DNA of 64,000 nt, from positions 1 to 64,000 of the forward strand of contig NZ_JHXV01000029.1 in NCBI RefSeq assembly GCF_000621625.1, read 5' to 3'. How positions within the stretch are numbered: position 1 is the stretch's first letter; every line of letters begins with the position of its first letter. Under the pieces are notes generated by a model. The model was not told where the DNA came from. It made no database searches and saw only the letters and a list, made by a program, of their open reading frames with translations. This document shows positions 8,929-17,926 of the stretch, in pieces. The stretch comes from Crocinitomix catalasitica ATCC 23190 (GTDB lineage: Bacteria > Bacteroidota > Bacteroidia > Flavobacteriales_D > Crocinitomicaceae). The translations under genes and the position numbers were made by a program.

Positions 8929-9498
8929 TTAATTCAAGTGCCAAATTAAACCAAATTTTAAATATAATCGGGGTACCAAGAAAAAAGGCAATGGCATATT
9001 GGGATCGCCAATAAAATCATACATCACTAAAATTTGAGCATAAGTATCATTCGTGAAATAATTAGCGTATCCAATTCCTCCTAAAAGAGCAGGGGTGTTC
9101 GTTCTATCGCGAACAAAAGTGCTATAATCTTCGCCATTGTATAAATCAATTTCGGCTTGAATAATTAATTGTGGAATTGGCATGAAACGCGTGAAAATTC
9201 CGCCTCCATATGTATGGTATCTATAGTTTGCATAACTATTAAATTGATACATGGCTGATATACCAGTTGAAAATTTCTCTGTAATATCATAACCAACAAT
9301 AGGGGCTAAAAATACATAAGAACCATAAGATCCAAAAGACAAGCCTGCTTCACCTCCAACAAATATTTTTTCTTTTATTTTGAATGGATTTAACCTTGAT
9401 TCTTTTTCGGTTGAATCCTTTGATATTTTATCAATATCATACTGTGCTGATGCGTGCCAGCTAAATAAACTAAATAAAAAAACTACTAAATACTTCAT
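8929..9498 (-). CDS. Small outer-membrane beta-barrel protein, function unknown
   Basis: The 189-residue protein has a clear signal peptide (MKYLVVFLFSLFSWHASAQ). After it come alternating aromatic and glycine-rich strands, such as VGGEAGLSFGSYGSYVFLAPIVG and HTYGGGIF, ending in a strand before WHLN. This is the pattern of an eight-strand type outer-membrane barrel. I recognise no named family. The start overlaps the end of the upstream hydrolase gene by 4 bases (coupled translation), so it belongs to the same operon. Confidence 0.65.
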   Translation of the reverse strand: MKYLVVFLFSLFSWHASAQYDIDKISKDSTEKESRLNPFKIKEKIFVGGEAGLSFGSYGSYVFLAPIVGYDITEKFSTGISAMYQFNSYANYRYHTYGGGIFTRFMPIPQLIIQAEIDLYNGEDYSTFVRDRTNTPALLGGIGYANYFTNDTYAQILVMYDFIGDPNMPLPFFLVPRLYLKFGLIWHLN

Positions 9499-10133
9499 GA
9501 AATTATTGATATTAAGGTTTCTGAATCTATATCGTGTTTACCACTAAATTTAATTAGCTCAAAATTCAAGCCAATCTCTTTCAGTTTATTCTTTTGCAAA
9601 AGCGCTTGTTCATCTGTGATGTAAATATCATCGTCTCCATACACAAAATAATTCTGATTGCTTTTAAATTTAGCATGCTGATGATCTTCCAAATCTGGCG
9701 GAAAGACAGCTGCCCAAAGTATAAAGGTATCAAATTTAATTGCAGTATTTGCTAACCATCTAGATGCTGTTGCTCCTCCTTGCGAAAAACCAATAAGAAT
9801 ATATTGATCGAATGTATATTTTCGATTAATATCATCACCAAGCGCATTTAAATAGGTGATATAATGTCTGATATCAACAAGTCGATCCTCTTTCGTCATC
9901 CACGAAGCACCAACTCTTCCGCTACTTGCTTTTAAGTAAAAACGATGAGGTGCTTCAGGGCAAATAATAAAATATTTGTCGGGATTTAGTGTATAGAACT
10001 TACGAATAAAATAAGTGGCCAATTGTCCATAACCATGCAATGCAATAATTAATGTGTCTGCTTTTTCAGGATTACCAAAGGTCGTATAACGTCCTTCTGT
10101 TTGATAATTGATTTGTTCAATTTTATGTTCCAC
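9495..10133 (-). CDS. Alpha/beta hydrolase, carboxylesterase/phospholipase type
   Basis: The 212-residue protein has the alpha/beta-hydrolase fold. The oxyanion region is LIIALHGYG, the nucleophile elbow GFSQGG has Ser117, an acid loop FVYGDDDIYI follows, and a C-terminal His sits in GKHDID. This layout resembles the small carboxylesterase/phospholipase group acting on ester lipids or acyl thioesters. No signal peptide is seen, so it is cytoplasmic. It overlaps the next upstream hydrolase gene by 11 bases and the downstream gene by 4. The substrate is unknown. Confidence 0.8.
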   Translation of the reverse strand: MEHKIEQINYQTEGRYTTFGNPEKADTLIIALHGYGQLATYFIRKFYTLNPDKYFIICPEAPHRFYLKASSGRVGASWMTKEDRLVDIRHYITYLNALGDDINRKYTFDQYILIGFSQGGATASRWLANTAIKFDTFILWAAVFPPDLEDHQHAKFKSNQNYFVYGDDDIYITDEQALLQKNKLKEIGLNFELIKFSGKHDIDSETLISIIS

Positions 10134-10857
10134 TTAAAAAGTTTTTTACTGCTATTAACGTATCATTTTCAAATTCCTTATGTGGTGCATGTCCACAATT
10201 AGGAATAATTAAGGTTTTTGTTTCTACGGGGATATTAGCATTAATTAATTCAACTTGTTTTAGCGAGCCGTAAATATCGTCTTCACCTTGAATAATCAAT
10301 GTTTTTGCTTTAATATTGGGTAATAAGTCAACAATATTCCAGTCTTTAAATTCTTTTGACAACCAGATATCATTCCATGCATTAAATACTTCTTTAAATC
10401 GTTTGCCATGGTATTTTTCTAAACCATCGAAATAACCTTTTTCAAAATCTAATTGCGCTGCTTTTACGCCATCAATTGTAATTTGTTCAACCAAAACATG
10501 CGCTGCTTCAGATACAATCTTAAATATTTTATCAGGATATAATGCGGCGTATATTAGTGCAATACTAGCGCCGTCAGAATGTCCATACAAGATTATTTTT
10601 CGGCTCGTCCCGATATGATTCGAAATAACGGCAGATAATTCGTCCGCAGCTTCATGTAAATATGCCGCTGTACGATCCTTTAAGTTACCTGGTGATTGGC
10701 CATATCCCACGCGATCATAAATATAACCGTACGCATTTATAGCTGCACAAACTGTCGTTGGAAAGTCTCTCCATTGACTGATAGAGCCTAAACCTTGGTG
10801 TAAAAAAATCACAATTGTATCAGCATTTTCATTGCCAATAAATTTATGATTTAACAT
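10123..10857 (-). CDS. Alpha/beta-fold hydrolase
   Basis: The 244-residue cytoplasmic hydrolase has the oxyanion loop FLHQGLGSISQWRDFP, the nucleophile elbow YGHSDGAS (Ser94), an acid in QGEDDIYG and the catalytic His in NCGHAPHKE. The order and spacing match the MhpC/BioH-like alpha/beta hydrolases. The substrate cannot be told. It lies 14 bases downstream of efp and overlaps the next hydrolase by 11 bases, so the two hydrolases are co-translated. They are not close copies of each other. Confidence 0.8.
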   Translation of the reverse strand: MLNHKFIGNENADTIVIFLHQGLGSISQWRDFPTTVCAAINAYGYIYDRVGYGQSPGNLKDRTAAYLHEAADELSAVISNHIGTSRKIILYGHSDGASIALIYAALYPDKIFKIVSEAAHVLVEQITIDGVKAAQLDFEKGYFDGLEKYHGKRFKEVFNAWNDIWLSKEFKDWNIVDLLPNIKAKTLIIQGEDDIYGSLKQVELINANIPVETKTLIIPNCGHAPHKEFENDTLIAVKNFLSGT

Positions 10858-10871
10858 GATGTAACGAGAAT

Positions 10872-11438
10872 TTAGTCTTTTAGACGCTCAGAATACTCTC
10901 CAGAACGTGTATCAACTTTTATTTTATCACCGATATTGATAAAAAGTGGTACTTTAATTTCAGCTCCTGTATCAATTGTTGCTGGCTTTAAAGTATTTGT
11001 TGCTGTATCACCTTTAATACCAGGTTCAGTATAAGTTACTTCAGAGTCAATATAGTTTGGTAATTCAACTGTAAGTGGAATTTCTTCTTCAGCATGAAAA
11101 ACAATCGTACAAATGATTCCTTCTTTTAAATATTGAGGTGTTTCTATCATTGTTTTTTGGATAAATACTTGCTCGTAATTCTCTGTATTCATAAAGTGGA
11201 AGCCATCACCTTCAGGGTATAGATATTGGTAGCTTCGTGTTTCAATTCGAACTACTTCAATTTTGTGACCTGCAGAAAAGGTGTTATCAACAACTTTGCC
11301 TGTTTCTACTTCTCTTAGTTTAGTTCGAACAAAAGCAGGACCTTTACCTGGCTTAACATGTTGGAATTCTATAACAGTAACTAATTTACCGTTATAATTC
11401 ATACATAATCCATTTTTTATATCTGATGTAGTTGCCAT
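10872..11438 (-). CDS. efp: Translation elongation factor P
   Basis: The 188-residue protein has the three-domain EF-P layout: KOW-like domain I with the loop KPGKGPAF (Lys32 at the tip, the site modified in many bacteria), then two OB domains, including YPEGDGFHFMN and the C-terminal signature GDKIKVDTRSGEYSER. EF-P relieves ribosomes stalled on polyproline stretches. It sits 14 bases after lpxA, the usual gene order in Bacteroidota (lpxD, lpxC/fabZ, lpxA, efp). Confidence 0.96.
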   Translation of the reverse strand: MATTSDIKNGLCMNYNGKLVTVIEFQHVKPGKGPAFVRTKLREVETGKVVDNTFSAGHKIEVVRIETRSYQYLYPEGDGFHFMNTENYEQVFIQKTMIETPQYLKEGIICTIVFHAEEEIPLTVELPNYIDSEVTYTEPGIKGDTATNTLKPATIDTGAEIKVPLFINIGDKIKVDTRSGEYSERLKD

Positions 11439-11452
11439 AACTATTTTTGTTT

Positions 11453-12229
11453 TTATAAAGGGCCTTTAATGATGCCTTTTTTTGAGTCTTTAATAAATTC
11501 TAGTACTAATTTTTTTTCGTCACTATCTGGAATTTCACTTTCAATAGAGCTAACGCCGCTTGAAATAGAATTATTCAAAATATATAGATTGCGATAGATA
11601 TCTTCAATCATTTTTAATTTTTCATTACTGATCCTTCTTCTTCTTAAGCCAATTGCATTAATACCTGCATAAGCTAAAGGTTCACGCGCAGCACGGATAA
11701 ATGGCGGAACATTTTTTCTGACACTTGTCATTCCTGCGACAAAAGCATGCGTACCGATTCTAACGAATTGTTGAACACCACACATACCTTCAATAATCGC
11801 CCAATCTTCAATTGTAACGTGTCCAGAGATGCCGGAACTGTTGGCGATGATAACGTTGTTACCAATCAAACAATCGTGTCCGATATGTACATAACACATC
11901 AAAAGGCAATTGTCGCCGATAACGGTTTTCTTTCTGTCATTCGTTCCTCTGTGAATTGTCACACATTCTCGAATGATTGTACCGTCACCGATTTCCGTGG
12001 TCGTATATTCACCGCCGTATTTTAAATCTTGAGGTTCGGCTGAAATCACTGCACCGGGAAAAATTTTACAATTCTTTCCAATTCGTGCTCCCGAATAAAT
12101 GGTAACATTCGCACCTATTTCAGTTCCATCGCCAATGATAACATCATCATAAATGGTTGTGAAGGATTGAATGCTTACATTCTTACCGATTGTTGCTCCT
12201 GGATTTATATTTGCTAAATGACTTATCAT
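11453..12229 (-). CDS. lpxA: UDP-N-acetylglucosamine O-acyltransferase
   Basis: The protein is 258 residues, close to the usual LpxA length. It starts with hexapeptide repeats of a left-handed beta helix (IGDGTEIGANVTIYSGARIG). The LpxA-specific SAEPQDLKYGG and TIHRGT segments follow, then CYVHIGHDCLIGN with the catalytic His, and a helical C-terminal domain. It transfers a 3-hydroxyacyl chain from ACP to UDP-GlcNAc, the first step of lipid A synthesis. The ATG overlaps the lpxC/fabZ stop by 4 bases. Confidence 0.96.
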   Translation of the reverse strand: MISHLANINPGATIGKNVSIQSFTTIYDDVIIGDGTEIGANVTIYSGARIGKNCKIFPGAVISAEPQDLKYGGEYTTTEIGDGTIIRECVTIHRGTNDRKKTVIGDNCLLMCYVHIGHDCLIGNNVIIANSSGISGHVTIEDWAIIEGMCGVQQFVRIGTHAFVAGMTSVRKNVPPFIRAAREPLAYAGINAIGLRRRRISNEKLKMIEDIYRNLYILNNSISSGVSSIESEIPDSDEKKLVLEFIKDSKKGIIKGPL

Positions 12230-13629
12230 TCTGTTTTGTCTTTTACAACTTGTGCTAACATTTCTGCTTCCATTACTAATTTACCGTTAACATAAGCTTT
12301 TCCGCCCATATTTACCAATCCTCTTCTGATAGGAGAAAGTAAACTAAGATCAAAGACAACTGTATCACCTGGTCGAACCATTGCTTTAAATTTCACATTG
12401 TCGATCTTCATAAAATAAGTTGAATATAAATGAGGATCTTCAACTTTGTCTAAAGCAAATATTCCACCTACTTGCGCCATTGCTTCAATTTGCAATACAC
12501 CTGGGAATATTGGGTTATTAGGGAAATGACCTGTAAATTGAGGCTCATTCATTGTTATGTTTTTCACACCTACAATTCCAGTCTCAGTGATTTCCATTAC
12601 CTTGTCAACCAATAAGAAAGGGTAGCGATGAGGTAACATTTTTTCTATTGCTACAATATCGTAAAGCGGCTCTTTAGTTAAGTCAAAAAACTTACCTCTG
12701 CTCGCTTGATTTTTTGCAAATTCTTTTAATATTTTAGCAAACCTTACATTACCGTTATGTCCTGGTCTAGCAGCTAAGATATGTCCTTTAATCGGACGTC
12801 CTAATAATGCTAAGTCACCAACAATATCTAATAATTTATGTCTTGCTGGTTCGTTTTCAAAATGCATTTTGGTATGATTTAACGTACCAATTCCATTGAA
12901 TGAAACCTTAAGTTTTTCTTTGCCTAATAATTTAGCCAATCTGTCTAATTCTTCTTGTTGAATGTTTTCTCTTTCAACTAAAACAATCGCATTATCCAAA
13001 TCACCACCTTTAATCAAGTCGTTCATTGCTAAATATTCTAACTCACGTAAGAATACAAATGTTCTACATTTTGCAATTTCTTTTTCGAACTCACTCAATT
13101 TATAAATAGTGGCATGTTGTGTTCCTAATACTGGTGAATTATAATCAACCATTACCGTTAAACGATAATTATTATCAGGTACAGCTAAAAACTCGATACC
13201 TTTTTCAGCATCTTCCCATTTAATATTTTCGTCAAGAATCAAATAATTTTTAGGTTCATCTTGCTCAACTGTTCCTACTTTTTTAATCGCCTCAACAAAT
13301 GCAAAAGAACTCCCATCCATAATTGGAATTTCGGGTGCGTCTAGTTGGATTAGTGCGTTATCAACCTCCATGGCGTATAGGGCAGCCAATAAATGTTCGG
13401 TTGTATAAACTTTAGCACCTTTTTCTTCTAATGTTGTTCCTCTAGCTGTAGAGACTACATTGTCAGGGTCAGCTGTAATTATCGGCTTAGATTCTATATC
13501 AATACGTTGAAATTTGTATCCGTGTTTAGCTGGCGCTGGGCAAATAGTAACATTTACTTTTTCACCTGTGTGTAAGCCAATTCCGCTTAATTTGATTTCT
13601 GATTTGAGGGTTTTCTGATTATCAGCCAT
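12226..13629 (-). CDS. lpxC/fabZ: LpxC-FabZ fusion: UDP-3-O-acyl-GlcNAc deacetylase and 3-hydroxyacyl-ACP dehydratase
   Basis: Residues 1 to about 310 are LpxC, the zinc deacetylase of the committed lipid A step: Glu78-His79 in TTEHLLAAL, His264 and Asp268 in HKLLDIVGD, and His291 in PGHNGN. Residues about 325-467 are FabZ, with catalytic His368 in GHFPNNPIFPG and Glu382 in QIEAMAQ. Joining the two enzymes is common in Bacteroidota. Both compete for or act on 3-hydroxyacyl intermediates, so the fusion links fatty acid and lipid A supply. The gene overlaps lpxD by 8 bases and lpxA by 4. Confidence 0.97.
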   Translation of the reverse strand: MADNQKTLKSEIKLSGIGLHTGEKVNVTICPAPAKHGYKFQRIDIESKPIITADPDNVVSTARGTTLEEKGAKVYTTEHLLAALYAMEVDNALIQLDAPEIPIMDGSSFAFVEAIKKVGTVEQDEPKNYLILDENIKWEDAEKGIEFLAVPDNNYRLTVMVDYNSPVLGTQHATIYKLSEFEKEIAKCRTFVFLRELEYLAMNDLIKGGDLDNAIVLVERENIQQEELDRLAKLLGKEKLKVSFNGIGTLNHTKMHFENEPARHKLLDIVGDLALLGRPIKGHILAARPGHNGNVRFAKILKEFAKNQASRGKFFDLTKEPLYDIVAIEKMLPHRYPFLLVDKVMEITETGIVGVKNITMNEPQFTGHFPNNPIFPGVLQIEAMAQVGGIFALDKVEDPHLYSTYFMKIDNVKFKAMVRPGDTVVFDLSLLSPIRRGLVNMGGKAYVNGKLVMEAEMLAQVVKDKTE

Positions 13630-14683
13630 TCGTCTTCTGGTTAGATTCTTTTATTTCCTTTAATTCATTTTCTAAATCTCTTAAGCGATTTAAAATTTGT
13701 GGGAGTCTTCTGAACCCCATATATGATTTTTTATAGTCTTCAGCATCATAGGCTGGCGAGCCTAGTAATGTTGTTCCTTTTTTCTTAATTGTTTTTGGTA
13801 CGCCTGATTGTGCTCCAATAAGCACACCATCTGCTAGATCGATATGACCAACAATACCAACTTGTCCGCCGACCATCATGTTTTTACCCAATTTAGCTGA
13901 GCCTGCAACACCTGCTTGTGCAGCCATTACAGTATTGTCACCAATCACAACATTGTGACCGATTTGAACTAAGTTGTCTAATTTAACACCTTTTTTAATA
14001 ATAGTAGAACCTAATGTAGCGCGATCAATACAAGTATTTGCACCAATTTCTACATGGTCTTCTAGAATTACATTTCCAATTTGAGGTACTTTTTGATAAT
14101 TGTTTTCAGCATTCGGCGTAAATCCAAATCCGTCGGCTCCAATTACCGTTCCTGAATGAATGGTGCAATGTTTACCAACAACACAATCTCTATAGATATT
14201 AACACCCGCAAACACCTTCGTTCCTTCACCAATCTTGACATTATCACCTATAAAAGTGTTGGGATAAATATGTGCGTTGTCTTCAATTACAGCGCCATCT
14301 GAGATATAAGCAAAAGCACCTATGTAGACATTCTCTCCAATGGTGGCATTAGGTGAAATATGTGACATCTTTTCAACCTCAGGCTGTTTAGCCATTGCTT
14401 GATCGTACATACCCAATAATTTAGCGAAACAACCATAAGCATCTTCAACTTTAATTAAAGTGATATGATCTGCCAATTCCTTTTCAGCAACAAAAGTATT
14501 GTTGACAATAATTATGGAAGCTTGAGTAGTATATACGTACGGTTCGTATTTAGGATTCGCTAAAAAAGAAAGCGTTCCTGATTTTCCTTCTTCAATTTTA
14601 GAAAGTCCGTTTACCGTAGCTGAAGGATTACCTACAATCTCTCCTTCTAATAATTGCGCGATTTGTGTTGCTGAGAATTCCAT
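13622..14683 (-). CDS. lpxD: UDP-3-O-acylglucosamine N-acyltransferase
   Basis: The 353-residue protein has the N-terminal uridine-binding domain (SKIEEGKSGTLSFLANPKY, a classical LpxD stretch), a long left-handed beta helix of hexapeptide repeats and a C-terminal helix. The catalytic His lies in LVQIGHNVVIGDN. It adds the second 3-hydroxyacyl chain to UDP-3-O-acyl-glucosamine in lipid A synthesis. It is the first gene of the lpx-efp operon, 88 bases after the HD-domain gene on the same strand. Confidence 0.96.
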   Translation of the reverse strand: MEFSATQIAQLLEGEIVGNPSATVNGLSKIEEGKSGTLSFLANPKYEPYVYTTQASIIIVNNTFVAEKELADHITLIKVEDAYGCFAKLLGMYDQAMAKQPEVEKMSHISPNATIGENVYIGAFAYISDGAVIEDNAHIYPNTFIGDNVKIGEGTKVFAGVNIYRDCVVGKHCTIHSGTVIGADGFGFTPNAENNYQKVPQIGNVILEDHVEIGANTCIDRATLGSTIIKKGVKLDNLVQIGHNVVIGDNTVMAAQAGVAGSAKLGKNMMVGGQVGIVGHIDLADGVLIGAQSGVPKTIKKKGTTLLGSPAYDAEDYKKSYMGFRRLPQILNRLRDLENELKEIKESNQKTNG

Positions 14684-14771
14684 TTGGTCAAAATTAATAA
14701 TTAAAATTGGGGGTGTTCATTCAATAACACGAAGTTTTCAACAATAGGTTAGCAAAAAGGTTAAAAAATAA

Positions 14772-16016
14772 TCAATCTACATTAGCGTGACACAAATAAT
14801 ATTTCTCAACAGGCTTTGATAGCGCCATAATATTTAAATTATCTGAGGCTTGAGCAATGTCAAGAATAATACCTGATTTATTAAGAATATTGATTTGTTG
14901 TTGCGTCTCATCATAAGCGTTATTGGTTAATTTTTCACTTGTGATAAAATAATCAACCTCATTTTCGGCCAAGCCAAATTTATTTATAATTCTTAATTGT
15001 AATTCCTTGATTTCAATACTTGAAAATGGATCTTTAGCAATTTTTGTTTTAAATAATTGTCTTGATGAGATCGATTTACATAGAATCGATAAAACTTTGT
15101 CTTCTGACGACTGCCAAACTTTAATTGAAGTACTAATATCGCTATCGTCAATCAATGCAAAATGCATTAACATTTCTCTATTGTTTCTAAATTCTTCTAA
15201 TTGAACATCGTTCTTTAAGAAGACCTTTAAACTTGGACTGGCGAATAAATCGTGCCCATTTTTATAAAGGTATTTGGCACGTCTTAATATACTGATCAAC
15301 ATTAATTCTGATGAAACCACCGTTTTATGCATATAAACTTGCCAATACATAATTCGACGGGCACCAATAAAATTTTCAATTGAATAGATGCCTTTTGCTT
15401 CAATCACCAATTGATTATTAGCGACATTGAGCATCGTAATGATTCTGTCACTTCCTACAACTCCTTCAGAAACTCCTGTAAAATAACTGTCTCGTTGTAA
15501 ATAATCCAAACGGTCCATGTCTAACTGACTTGAAACTAATTGGTGTAAGAATTTTTTAGGATGTTCATCTTTAAAAATTTGCAAAGCTAAATCTAAACGG
15601 TTGTCAAATTCCTCATTGAGTCTTTCCATGAATAGGATAGAGATATCCTCGTGGTGTACAGATTTCAATAAAGAATGTTCGAGTGTATGGGAAAATGGCC
15701 CATGACCAATATCGTGTAAGAGTATGGCGATGGTAACACCCAATTGCTCTTCTGCAGTGATTTCAACATCTTTAGAGCGCAAAACGGCGATGGCCTGTGT
15801 CATTAAATGCATCGCACCTAAAGCATGATGAAATCGGGTATGATTGGCACCTGGGTATACCAAATGTGATAAGCCCAATTGCTTAATTCTCCTCAACCGC
15901 TGAAAGTAAGGATGTTCGATCAAATCAAAAATTAATTCGTCCGGAATTGTAATAAAACCGTGTACCGGGTCGTTTATGATTTTTCTTTTGTTATGAGTAT
16001 TCCTATGCAAATTCAA
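14772..16016 (-). CDS. HD-domain phosphohydrolase (dGTPase-like)
   Basis: The 414-residue protein carries the H...HD...D motif of metal-dependent phosphohydrolases: HHALGAMH (about 63-70), LLHDIGHGPFSH (His101-Asp102) and DMDRLDYLQRDS. The N-terminus KIINDPVHGFI is typical of the HD proteins related to dGTP triphosphohydrolases and SAMHD1. The substrate may be dNTPs or another nucleotide. It is divergent from porX with 41 bases between, so the two share a promoter region. A minus-strand -7 match TAGTTTTG lies at 16035-16042. Confidence 0.87.
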   Translation of the reverse strand: MNLHRNTHNKRKIINDPVHGFITIPDELIFDLIEHPYFQRLRRIKQLGLSHLVYPGANHTRFHHALGAMHLMTQAIAVLRSKDVEITAEEQLGVTIAILLHDIGHGPFSHTLEHSLLKSVHHEDISILFMERLNEEFDNRLDLALQIFKDEHPKKFLHQLVSSQLDMDRLDYLQRDSYFTGVSEGVVGSDRIITMLNVANNQLVIEAKGIYSIENFIGARRIMYWQVYMHKTVVSSELMLISILRRAKYLYKNGHDLFASPSLKVFLKNDVQLEEFRNNREMLMHFALIDDSDISTSIKVWQSSEDKVLSILCKSISSRQLFKTKIAKDPFSSIEIKELQLRIINKFGLAENEVDYFITSEKLTNNAYDETQQQINILNKSGIILDIAQASDNLNIMALSKPVEKYYLCHANVD

Positions 16017-16034
16017 ATGATTAATTTAACACAT

Positions 16035-16042
16035 CAAAACTA
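16035..16042 (-). promoter_or_regulatory. -7 box for the HD-domain gene
   Basis: The minus strand reads TAGTTTTG, a full match to TAnnTTTG, 19 bases before the HD gene's ATG, which gives a short leader typical of Bacteroidota. No well-spaced -33 TTTG is evident. Confidence 0.4.
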
Positions 16043-16057
16043 ATTAAAAATACAAAG

Positions 16058-17602
16058 ATGGAAGCAAGAATTTTATGGGCGGATGACGAAATAGATCTAC
16101 TCAAACCACATATTTTATTTTTAGAACAAAAAGGATACGAGATTGACACCGTTAATAATGGGTCTGAGGCAGTTGATATGGCTGCATCTAAGCATTATGA
16201 TATAATATTTTTAGATGAGAATATGCCAGGTCTTAATGGCTTGGAAACTTTGGCACAAATTAAAGCAAATAATCAAAGTGTGCCGGTTATAATGATCACA
16301 AAAAGTGAAGAAGAGTATATTATGGAGGAAGCCATTGGTGGTCAAATCTCCGATTATTTGATTAAACCGGTAAATCCTAACCAGATTTTATTGTCTTTAA
16401 AGAAAAATTTAGATACTAAAGATTTGGTAAGCCAAAAGAATACGCACGATTATCAGGTCGAATTTAGACAAATTGGAATGCGTTTAAACGATCGACTGGA
16501 CGTACATGAATGGTCGGATATTTACCGTAAGCTGGTGCAATGGGAAATCAAATTAGAAGCTTCATCTGACGAGGGTATGAAAGAGATTTTTACCATGCAG
16601 AAAAAAGAAGCCAATACGCAATTCTGTCGTTTCATTGACAATAACTATACCGATTGGATTCAAGGAAGTATGGATGGTCCTTTAATGTCGCACGAATTAT
16701 TAAAAGCGAGAGTTTTTGATGCGGTGAAAAAGGAACCTGTTTATCTAATTGTTATTGATAATTTACGTTACGATCAGTGGGTGGTTTTACAACCGTTGGT
16801 AAGTGAGTTTTTTAATATCGAACAGGAAGAGATTTTTTATTCAATTCTGCCAACAGCAACGCAGTATGCAAGGAATGCAATTTTTGCTGGATTAATGCCG
16901 CTTGAAATCGAGAAGAAATATCCGCAGTTCTGGAAGAATGAAAGTGATGAAGGCGGTAAGAATATGTTTGAAGAAGACTTATTACGCGCGAATTTGAAAC
17001 GTAATAATATCAATGTTAAAATGTCGTATAACAAGGTTGTTAAGTTAGATTTTGCTAAGCGTTTAGTTGATAAGTTTAACGAATTAGACAAGAATGATTT
17101 AAATGTAATTGTCTATAATTTTGTGGATATGTTGTCGCACGCTCGAACGGAGATGGAAGTGATTAAAGAGTTGGCAGATGATGAAGCAGCATACCGTTCG
17201 TTAACCAAGACGTGGTTTAACCATTCACCTTTGAAGGAAATCTTCAAAAAAATTGCAGAAAAAGGAATTAAAACATTTTTGACAACCGATCACGGAACTA
17301 TTCGTGTAGAAAATGCCGTTAAGATTGTAGGTGACAAACATACCAATACGAATTTGAGGTATAAAGTCGGGAAGAATTTGAGCTTTAATGAAAAAGAAGT
17401 TTTTGTAGCTGAAAAGCCTTCAGATATTAAGTTGCCGCAAGAGAATGTGAGTTCGACTTTTGTATTTGCTAAGGATGCTGATTTCTTTGCTTACCCGAAT
17501 AATTTCAATTATTATGTGAATTATTACAAGGATACTTTTCAGCATGGCGGTGTTTCGTTGGAGGAGGTCTTGATTCCTTTCGTGACGTTGAAGGCGAAGT
17601 AG
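16058..17602 (+). CDS. porX: PorX: response regulator with PglZ-type phosphodiesterase domain
   Basis: The 514-residue protein has a CheY-like receiver domain (1 to about 120): acidic pocket Asp9-Asp10, phospho-acceptor Asp53 in FLDENMPG, and Lys103 in YLIKP. A helical linker and an alkaline-phosphatase-superfamily PglZ-type domain follow, with metal-site motifs such as VIDNLRYDQW, TATQYARNAIFAG and TTDHGTIR. PorX partners the PorY histidine kinase, regulates T9SS genes, and has phosphodiesterase activity in studied species. It normally lies near tsaE and ald; here about 7.8 kb separates them. A terminator follows the stop codon directly. Confidence 0.94.
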   Translation: MEARILWADDEIDLLKPHILFLEQKGYEIDTVNNGSEAVDMAASKHYDIIFLDENMPGLNGLETLAQIKANNQSVPVIMITKSEEEYIMEEAIGGQISDYLIKPVNPNQILLSLKKNLDTKDLVSQKNTHDYQVEFRQIGMRLNDRLDVHEWSDIYRKLVQWEIKLEASSDEGMKEIFTMQKKEANTQFCRFIDNNYTDWIQGSMDGPLMSHELLKARVFDAVKKEPVYLIVIDNLRYDQWVVLQPLVSEFFNIEQEEIFYSILPTATQYARNAIFAGLMPLEIEKKYPQFWKNESDEGGKNMFEEDLLRANLKRNNINVKMSYNKVVKLDFAKRLVDKFNELDKNDLNVIVYNFVDMLSHARTEMEVIKELADDEAAYRSLTKTWFNHSPLKEIFKKIAEKGIKTFLTTDHGTIRVENAVKIVGDKHTNTNLRYKVGKNLSFNEKEVFVAEKPSDIKLPQENVSSTFVFAKDADFFAYPNNFNYYVNYYKDTFQHGGVSLEEVLIPFVTLKAK

Positions 17603-17627
17603 CTGATCTGAAGATCAGCGAGTTTTT
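17602..17627 (+). terminator. Rho-independent terminator of porX
   Basis: GCTGATCT (17602-17609) pairs perfectly with AGATCAGC (17612-17619), then GAGTTTTT follows. The stem starts within the last base of the porX stop codon. Confidence 0.8.
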
Positions 17628-17655
17628 AGGTGATGATTTTTGGCATTTGGATTTA

Positions 17656-17821
17656 AAAGGAACGCGAAAAGTGCCGATTTCTATCAGTACGCGCACCAGC
17701 GTTTTTTGGTTTTCAAATTATAAATTAGATCAAACTACTAAGGGTTTAAATAAAAACCTTTTAGCTAAAGCAATTTTTTCAGTTAGAAAATACGCTCCAC
17801 AGCAGAATCCTTTCTGCTGTG
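17656..17821. repeat. Duplicated intergenic module, copy A
   Basis: This copy contains GGAACGCGAAA, GCGCACCAGCG, CTACTAAGGGTTTAAATAAA, and a shared block from AAAGCAATTTTTTCAGTT to CGCTCCACAGCAGAATC. It ends in a perfect 10-bp stem with a TCCT loop (CACAGCAGAA 17798-17807, TTCTGCTGTG 17812-17821). The same blocks in the same order recur in copy B, split by the IS4 element. A short reading frame through it (17647-17862) has no protein-like features and I do not call a gene. Confidence 0.75.
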
Positions 17822-17926
17822 TTTGTGCTGGTTATTTGTTGTGTTATTGTTTGGGTTATTAATTAAGTAAAAAGGTTATTTTTTTTAGTTTAGAATTAAA
17901 AAGGAACGCGAAAGGATTCGCGCACC

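Noticed and set aside
12226..13629. LpxC-FabZ fusion as a novelty
   Set aside because: This fusion is well known across Bacteroidota.
17647..17862. Open frame of 71 codons in the duplicated intergenic module
   Set aside because: It covers repeat blocks and a hairpin, has no ribosome-site or family support, and is not kept in the second module copy.
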